64,000 nt of DNA from Mucilaginibacter rubeus. GTDB taxonomy: Bacteria > Bacteroidota > Bacteroidia > Sphingobacteriales > Sphingobacteriaceae. The notes under the pieces are model-generated. The model did no database searches. It was not told where the DNA came from and saw only the letters and a list, made by a program, of their open reading frames with translations. The translations under genes were made by a program, and so were the position numbers. The DNA lies in the NCBI RefSeq assembly GCF_003286415.2, contig NZ_CP043450.1:7192001-7256000 (forward strand), given 5' to 3'. Positions 58,989 to 64,000 of the stretch are shown here, piece by piece; within the stretch, counting starts at the first letter, position 1; every line of letters begins with the position of its first letter.

Positions 58989-60062
58989 CTATTGATACTG
59001 GATATAAATCGGGTATGGTTTGTACCTTGATAAAACCTCCTCAGGGGTTAACATGTGGTGAGGTGGTTTTTTGATATCATTTTTGTAGAACAATTTAAAG
59101 CCTGTAAACTGCACCGGCTCCTGGTTAATGAAGTAGCGGTAAGTACCGGTTTTCAGGTCTGGTTCGCCCCAGCCGTCCATGTTCATTACCAACTGAATTT
59201 CCGGGTGTAATTTGATGTTCTTGTAGTTGGTCACCATTTTTTTAGTAAAACGGTGCACTATCAGGATTTTTGGCGGTAAGCCGTTTTTCTTAACGATTTT
59301 GGCAAGGTAATCTGATACATAGTTAATATCATCAGCATCATAAGTACCTATCTTTTTGCCCGGATGGGTTCCGTCTTTCATCGAAAACTCTGGGTCCATA
59401 CCAAAATGTACCTGTGGCAATTCAAGGTATTTTTCAAGTAATGGCAACTCAGCACGGATGTTGCTTAAAGCAACCTGCACATCTAAGAAAACGATAGCAT
59501 GTGCTTTTTTAGCCAACACCAATACACTGTCAATTTGCTTAAATGGCATACGGTAGCGGAACTTGCCGTCTTTACCACCATCGCCTTGTGCAACTACCGC
59601 AATGTAATGCAATGCAGGCTGAACAGGAGTTTTAGGATCGGCTTTCTCCCAGTGTTTTACTTCGCCTTTTAATTTGGCAAGCATTTCGTTTGGAGGCAAT
59701 TCGCCCAAAATGCCCATTCTTTTTGAGTATAAGTTACCGTAATAAGCAACCACACGTTTAAACGGCAAAATAGCGCCGCCAATTGGATAAGGCGTATTTT
59801 TAACAGGCCACCTGCCGGTAGTATCACCGTGCGCGTTGAATTTCATCAACGAATCGTACAGTTTTTTATCGATAGGAGGGTAGGTAGACTTTTTAACGCT
59901 CAAGGTATCTGCTGCTTCAGCCTGGGCCGAATCACCTTTAACTGCAGCGGCGGTTTTTTTACCGTCGGTTTTGGCACTGTTGCCATTTTGTGAGCAGCTG
60001 TTTAAAAGCAAAGCTGCCGACGCCATAAATGTAGCGGATAGTACAAGCGTTTTTAATTTCAT
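58989..60062 (-). CDS. Lipoprotein of unknown function with TIM-barrel-like pattern
   Basis: With start at 60062 (MKLKTLVLSATFMASAALLL) it has 357 residues; an ATG at 60077 adds five. A lipobox LLNSCSQ is followed by an Ala/Lys/Asp-rich linker to about residue 70. The main domain has KRVVAYYGNLYSKRMGILGE, ALHYIAVVAQGDGGKDGKFR, AIVFLDVQVALSNIRAELPL, VHFGMDPEFSMKDGTHPGKK and PKILIVHRFTKKMVTN. This strand-helix repetition with acidic residues at strand ends looks like a glycosidase-type TIM barrel. I do not recognise a named family. TATCTTTG at 60164-60171 on the minus strand may be its promoter. Confidence 0.65.
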   Translation of the reverse strand: MKLKTLVLSATFMASAALLLNSCSQNGNSAKTDGKKTAAAVKGDSAQAEAADTLSVKKSTYPPIDKKLYDSLMKFNAHGDTTGRWPVKNTPYPIGGAILPFKRVVAYYGNLYSKRMGILGELPPNEMLAKLKGEVKHWEKADPKTPVQPALHYIAVVAQGDGGKDGKFRYRMPFKQIDSVLVLAKKAHAIVFLDVQVALSNIRAELPLLEKYLELPQVHFGMDPEFSMKDGTHPGKKIGTYDADDINYVSDYLAKIVKKNGLPPKILIVHRFTKKMVTNYKNIKLHPEIQLVMNMDGWGEPDLKTGTYRYFINQEPVQFTGFKLFYKNDIKKPPHHMLTPEEVLSRYKPYPIYIQYQ

Positions 60063-60163
60063 TTTTTTAACGTTCAATATAATGCAGGTGTATGTAAGGC
60101 GTGTTTAATTAATTTAATTCCCAGCCACTTATATAGCAGCAATTGTGTTGGTTCGGTTGCGGC

Positions 60164-60171
60164 CAAAGATA
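60164..60171 (-). promoter_or_regulatory. Candidate -7 promoter element TATCTTTG
   Basis: TAnnTTTG match on the minus strand, about 100 bases ahead of the lipoprotein start, leaving a long A/T-rich leader. Confidence 0.35.
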
Positions 60172-60182
60172 GATATTGGAAA

Positions 60183-61073
60183 TTAATTACTTTTAATTTT
60201 ATGAAACTTTCCAAAAACCCCTAAAGGTAGCTTTGGTCCGGCTGTGGCCTGCAGGTAAAGTTCACCAATTTCGAGGTTTTGCACCTGCGGAAACGAACTT
60301 TTAATGAGGTTTTCAACAATTACAGATGAGAAGCCAAGGGAGTAAGTATTCAGGATCAGGAAGTGCTCTTCAGGGTCGAGCAGTTGGGTTACATCACGCA
60401 TCATTTCCGTGATGTTATCTTCCAGTTTCCATTTTTCGCCGTTAGGCCCATTACCATAAGCCGGTGGATCAAGGATGATGCCGTTATATTTTTTACCGCG
60501 TTTTAATTCGCGTTTAACAAACTTCAAAGCATCTTCAACTACCCAGCGTATATCTTTAAGTCCTGAGATTTCCTGGTTTTCATTGGCCCAGGTTACCACT
60601 TGTTTTATCGAATCAACGTGGGTGGTATCGGCACCCGCCGCCCTTGCAATTAAGGAAGCACCGCCAGTATAGGCAAACAGGTTAAGTACTTTGGGCTCGG
60701 GTGTTTTAAAGCGTTTTACATTTTGGCTGATATAATCCCAGTTTACAGCCTGTTCGGGGAAGATCCCCACATGCTTAAACGAGGTAAGGCCCAGCCTGAA
60801 TTTAATGGCAGCTTCTTTATTTTTGTATTCGATATGCCAGCGGTCAGGAGTTTTTTGATCCTTTTTCAACCATTCGCCGGTAGTTGCCGAACGGCCTTTA
60901 AATTTAATATGGTGTAAGCGCTGCCATTCAGAAGCGGGCAGGGTTTTGTTCCAAACCGCCTGTGGTTCCGGGCGGATCAATATGGTGTTCCCAAAGCGTT
61001 CCAGCTTTTCAAAATCGCCGCAATCAATCAGTTCGTAATCTTTCCAGTGCGTTGGGGTAAGTAGTTGGATCAT
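60183..61073 (-). CDS. Class I SAM-dependent rRNA methyltransferase, RlmI-like
   Basis: A 296-residue methyltransferase. The SAM-binding start is VLNLFAYTGGASLIARAAGA, followed by DSIKQVVTWANENQ, and the catalytic-site motif is GIILDPPAYGNGPNGEKWKL. This DPPxYG form fits the RlmI/RlmK-type large-subunit rRNA cytosine methyltransferases. The usual N-terminal PUA domain is missing; instead there is a 120-residue domain starting IQLLTPTHWKDYELIDCGDF. Nothing suggests cotranscription with the gene downstream. A word-repeat hairpin lies between it and mlaF. Confidence 0.85.
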   Translation of the reverse strand: MIQLLTPTHWKDYELIDCGDFEKLERFGNTILIRPEPQAVWNKTLPASEWQRLHHIKFKGRSATTGEWLKKDQKTPDRWHIEYKNKEAAIKFRLGLTSFKHVGIFPEQAVNWDYISQNVKRFKTPEPKVLNLFAYTGGASLIARAAGADTTHVDSIKQVVTWANENQEISGLKDIRWVVEDALKFVKRELKRGKKYNGIILDPPAYGNGPNGEKWKLEDNITEMMRDVTQLLDPEEHFLILNTYSLGFSSVIVENLIKSSFPQVQNLEIGELYLQATAGPKLPLGVFGKFHKIKSN

Positions 61074-61077
61074 TCTT

Positions 61078-61199
61078 ATTCAGTTTGCAGTATGCTGTTG
61101 GCAGTTTGCACGCCCCAGTCAATAAATTGGTTGCAAATATAGTTATTATAAATACATGCAGATAACTCTGCACATACTGCTTACTGCCACTGAAAACTG
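61078..61199. repeat. Word-repeat hairpin (CAGTTTGCAGTATGC type)
   Basis: Left part CAGTTTGCAGTATGCTGTTG and GCAGTTTGCA (61081-61110) pair imperfectly with right part CTGCACATACTGCTTACTGC and AAACTGCCAACTAC (about 61160-61199). The words resemble those at 1210-1476. Between tandem minus-strand genes. Confidence 0.6.
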
Positions 61200-61203
61200 C
61201 CAA

Positions 61204-61956
61204 CTACAAAGAGGCCTTCGCTGCCCGCATAAACGGACTGGCAAATACAAAGTTGTTAAGCTCTTTGTTATCGGTTTTAGCTATTTCTTTATTTGAGCCT
61301 TCCCACCACTTTTTGCCCTGGTGCAGGAAAATAATATGATCACCAATACCCATTACCGAGTTCATATCGTGAGTTACTACTACGGTTGTAATGCTGTATT
61401 CCTGTGTAAGTTCGGAGATCAGTTCATCTATCAGGATAGACGTTACCGGGTCGAGGCCTGAGTTAGGTTCATCAACAAATAAATATTTAGGCTGCATGGA
61501 AATGGCGCGGGCAATGCCAACACGCTTTTTCATACCGCCCGATAATTCGGAAGGGTATAATTTATTTTTACCTGCAAGGTTAACCCGTTCCAGGCAAAAG
61601 TTGGCACGGTCTTGCTTTTCGGATTTTGATTGGTTTGTAAACAAGTTAAGCGGAAACATGATGTTTTGCTCAACTGTCATGGAATCAAAAAGTGCCGAGT
61701 TTTGGAACAGCATACCTATTTGAGTACGGATAGGTACACGTTGCTCAAAGTTCATGTTGGTGAAATTCTCACCGTCAAAAATCACCTCTCCCTTAGTTGG
61801 TTCATGCAGGCCTACTATACACTTAAGTAAAGTGGTTTTACCGGAACCGGAACCGCCGATGATCAGATTGTTTTTTCCGGGCTGGAAAGTTGCGGTGATA
61901 CCCTTCAGTACTTCGTTTTCACCAAAGGTTTTATATACGTCTTGTATTTCGATCAT
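61204..61956 (-). CDS. mlaF: ABC transporter ATP-binding protein, MlaF-like
   Basis: A 250-residue ATPase. Walker A is GGSGSGKTTLLKCIVG, the signature LSGGMKKRVGIARAI, Walker B KYLFVDEPNSGLDP and the switch His in TTVVVTHDMNS. The GGMKKR form and NSGLD are typical of the MlaF/Ttg2A branch, which powers phospholipid transport between outer and inner membranes. It overlaps mlaE by four bases. The substrate-binding MlaD partner is not adjacent in this window. Confidence 0.92.
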   Translation of the reverse strand: MIEIQDVYKTFGENEVLKGITATFQPGKNNLIIGGSGSGKTTLLKCIVGLHEPTKGEVIFDGENFTNMNFEQRVPIRTQIGMLFQNSALFDSMTVEQNIMFPLNLFTNQSKSEKQDRANFCLERVNLAGKNKLYPSELSGGMKKRVGIARAISMQPKYLFVDEPNSGLDPVTSILIDELISELTQEYSITTVVVTHDMNSVMGIGDHIIFLHQGKKWWEGSNKEIAKTDNKELNNFVFASPFMRAAKASL

Positions 61957-62684
61957 AGTAACAGGCGTGAAATGATAAGGTCACAGAATAGGATCATGAT
62001 ACAGCTCCACACAACCCCGCGTGTTGCTGATTGGCCAACCTCAAGTGATCCGCCGTTAACATAAAAACCCTGGTACGAGCATATTGATGTAATCACAAAG
62101 CCAAAAGATATGGCTTTAACGGCGCAAACCGTCGCGATTACAGGGTTAAATCCATCAGTAAGCCCTCTGAGGTAATCATTGGTTGATACATCATTTGAAG
62201 CCCAGCAGGCAATATAGCCACCGGTTAACCCTAATCCTACAGATACGATAACCAGCAAAGGGATCATGGTAACTCCTGCAATAATTTTTGGTGATATCAA
62301 ATATCCCGGCGCATTTACGCCCATGATCTCCAGCGCGTCTATCTGTTCGGTAACGCGCATGGTACCAATTTGCGATGCCATGGCCGAACCTACACGACCG
62401 GCCAGTACCAGTGCCGATATGGTTGGACTAAATTCCAGTATGGTTGAATCGCGGGTAATGCCGCCTACTACTGTTTTCGGGATGAAATCGCTGATAAGCT
62501 GGAAGGCGGTCTGGATGGTAGCTACCGCGCCAATAAAAAGCGAAATGATAGCAACAATGCCCAATGAGCCAATACCCACCGAAACCATCTCACGCATGAT
62601 CTCGGCCCAGTATACACTGAATTTTTCGGGTTTCCTGAAACTTAAACGCAGTAAGAGTATATATTTTCCTAAGCTATGAAACAT
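61953..62684 (-). CDS. mlaE: MlaE-family ABC transporter permease
   Basis: A 243-residue permease of the MlaE/YrbE family. Helices include SVGIGSLGIVAIISLFIGAV. The conserved central region is SALVLAGRVGSAMASQIGTM followed by RVTEQIDALEIMGVN. The end is GVVWSCIMILFCDLIISRLL. It forms the membrane pore for the MlaF ATPase and moves phospholipids. It overlaps mlaF by 4 bases (ATGA) and precedes it in the operon. The 166-base gap to the SDR gene holds no clear element. Confidence 0.92.
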   Translation of the reverse strand: MFHSLGKYILLLRLSFRKPEKFSVYWAEIMREMVSVGIGSLGIVAIISLFIGAVATIQTAFQLISDFIPKTVVGGITRDSTILEFSPTISALVLAGRVGSAMASQIGTMRVTEQIDALEIMGVNAPGYLISPKIIAGVTMIPLLVIVSVGLGLTGGYIACWASNDVSTNDYLRGLTDGFNPVIATVCAVKAISFGFVITSICSYQGFYVNGGSLEVGQSATRGVVWSCIMILFCDLIISRLLL

Positions 62685-62850
62685 GCAGATGTATAAAAAA
62701 TCGGTTAAAAATACGCTTTTTACCTTTAAGCCTAAATGGTCAGGTGTTAAAACAAGTCATTTAAATTCAATTTTATAAGCGCTTCAATTATTCTGCTTAC
62801 GTAAATTGCGGGCATAAAGCTTCAGTAACTATAAAAATTAATTAAACAAT

Positions 62851-63555
62851 ATGAAAAACGTACTCATCACCGGTTCAACTAAAGGCATGGGCCGCTCAAT
62901 CGCAATTGCTTTTGCTAATGAAGGATTAAACGTGGCAATTTGTTCGCGGAATGAGCAAGAATTATTAACTTTTAAAGATGAGTTGGAACAAATTGATCCG
63001 GGAGTGAAGGTTTTTGCTATGAAAGCCGATGGCAGCAAAAAGGCTGAATTGTTCAGATTTGCCGCCGCGGCCGAGGCTGAGTTCGGTTTTATTGACGTTG
63101 TAGTTAATAACCTGGGAACGTATATCCATTCAAGTATATTGGATGATAAAGAAGATACCCTCCAGATCCAAATGAATACCAACCTGATGCCGGCCTATGA
63201 GCTATACCGCTATTTTGGCAGAACCATGGCAAATGCAGGTAAAGGACACTTCTTTAATATATGTTCGGTAGCAGCTATAAATCCTGTTCCACAAGCGGGC
63301 AGTTATACTGTAACAAAATATGCGCTGTTAGGTCTAACAAGAGTAATGAGGCTCGAGATGCAGGAGCATGGTGTAAAAGTTACCGCCGTAATACCCGGAT
63401 CAACGTTAACGGATTCATGGAAAGACGCGGTGGTGGATAAAGATACTATGGTGCTGCCCGAAGACATAGCATCGGCAATCATCAATATTTACAGGATGAG
63501 CACCGGAGCCAATGTTGACGAAATCATCATCAAACCTGCGCCGGGCCAGTTATGA
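62851..63555 (+). CDS. Short-chain dehydrogenase/reductase
   Basis: A 234-residue SDR. The cofactor motif is LITGSTKGMGRSIAIAFANE (TGxxxGxG), NNLG follows the fourth strand (VVNNLGTYIHSSI), and the catalytic pair is in SYTVTKYALLG (Tyr and Lys). The Ser of the triad is in FNICSVAAINPVP. It resembles 3-oxoacyl-ACP reductases (FabG-like), but the substrate is not defined. It is followed 33 bases later by the PspC gene. Confidence 0.92.
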   Translation: MKNVLITGSTKGMGRSIAIAFANEGLNVAICSRNEQELLTFKDELEQIDPGVKVFAMKADGSKKAELFRFAAAAEAEFGFIDVVVNNLGTYIHSSILDDKEDTLQIQMNTNLMPAYELYRYFGRTMANAGKGHFFNICSVAAINPVPQAGSYTVTKYALLGLTRVMRLEMQEHGVKVTAVIPGSTLTDSWKDAVVDKDTMVLPEDIASAIINIYRMSTGANVDEIIIKPAPGQL

Positions 63556-63588
63556 TAAATCAACTTTAAACATAAACGAACATAAATT

Positions 63589-64000
63589 ATGGAAAAGAAA
63601 CTTCATCGCGATGAACACCGAAAGGTAATAGGCGGTGTTTGCGCGGGCCTTGCCGAGCATTTCGGCACGGACGTAGCAGTTATCAGGGCGATATTTTTAG
63701 TAACGCTTATTTTAAAAGGCTTTAGCTTACCTATATATATAGTATTGTGGATAGTGCTGCCAAAAAAAGGCTACAATTTTACGCCAGGTGTTGACTATAG
63801 GGTGCCACCACAGGATAATCCTTTTATGAATGATCCTAAATTTGGCGGCCAGCCTTTTAATCCTCCGCCATTTGTAAATCCGCCTAAAAAACAGGCTTCA
63901 ACAGTGGGGTTGATATTTGGCGTGGCCATGATCCTTTTGGGTTCGGTGTTCCTGCTTAACGAGCTTGACCTGATGCCCGATTGGGATTTTGAAAACCTTT
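63589..64000 (+). CDS. PspC-domain membrane protein, partial
   Basis: The frame starts at 63589 with MEKKLHRDEHRKVIGGVCAG and runs past the window end. The PspC domain is complete: GGVCAGLAEHFGTDVAVIRA, then a helix SLPIYIVLWIVLPKKGYNF. A proline-rich linker (FNPPPFVNPPKKQ) leads to a second helix GLIFGVAMILLGSVFLLNEL. PspC proteins relate to the phage-shock response to membrane stress. The C-terminal part lies outside the window. Confidence 0.9.
   Translation, partial: MEKKLHRDEHRKVIGGVCAGLAEHFGTDVAVIRAIFLVTLILKGFSLPIYIVLWIVLPKKGYNFTPGVDYRVPPQDNPFMNDPKFGGQPFNPPPFVNPPKKQASTVGLIFGVAMILLGSVFLLNELDLMPDWDFENL

Overview
The window comes from a Bacteroidota chromosome, most likely a Sphingobacteriaceae member such as Mucilaginibacter or a close relative. 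This is inferred from family content and was not searched. The supporting signs are alternative complex III in place of bc1, a SusC/SusD pair, a DUF5690 transporter, BamA-like and OmpA-like envelope proteins, and TAnnTTTG promoter elements (often exactly TACTTTTG) ahead of several genes. I saw no rRNA, tRNA, CRISPR array, transposase or phage gene.

Layout. 1-4.3 kb: a cut LytS-type kinase with an apparent homopolymer frameshift, a SirB1/transglutaminase-like protein, a degenerate methyltransferase-like protein and a beta-barrel protein. 4.4-5.4 kb: a deoxyhypusine-synthase-family enzyme. 5.7-24.4 kb: one long respiratory block on the plus strand. It holds actABCDEF (quinol:cytochrome c oxidoreductase), coxB-coxA, heme A synthesis genes ctaA-ctaB, two subunit III genes, subunit IV, a SCO protein, DUF420, a small CxxC membrane protein, DUF983, DUF2461 and an OmpA-like lipoprotein that ends at a strong terminator. 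24.5-29.0 kb: sucB and sucA of 2-oxoglutarate dehydrogenase on the minus strand.

29.2-42.1 kb is mixed single-gene territory. It holds a secreted HExxH protein with a TonB-C-like partner, a DASH-type cryptochrome, an e(P4)-type acid phosphatase, msrA, DoxX, a LysR regulator divergent from an mdaB-ygiN quinone-cycling pair, a secreted GH2 beta-galactosidase, a LamG-like secreted protein, DUF2000 and a MarR-GNAT fusion.

42.4-58.8 kb is the most interesting part: a phospho- and phosphonate-ester scavenging locus. Minus-strand genes encode an XRE-cupin regulator, a DUF5690 transporter, a TIGR03364 FAD oxidoreductase and a phosphocholine-type phospholipase C. Plus-strand genes encode a PhnZ-like HD oxygenase, SusC, SusD, an alkaline-phosphatase-superfamily enzyme, a glycerophosphodiesterase and a TAT-exported metallophosphoesterase. 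A Gfo/Idh oxidoreductase follows on the minus strand. An identical 15-bp motif lies 40-60 bp ahead of both the DUF5690 gene and susC, which suggests one regulon. My reading is that the surface and periplasmic enzymes release headgroups, SusCD and DUF5690 import them, and the FAD and HD enzymes break down aminoethylphosphonate-like compounds.

58.9-64 kb: an unknown lipoprotein, an RlmI-like methyltransferase, mlaF-mlaE, a short-chain dehydrogenase and a cut PspC protein. Two kinds of intergenic repeat recur through the right two thirds: dispersed palindromes starting GTCATTGCGAG, and locus-specific imperfect hairpins built from repeated short words.
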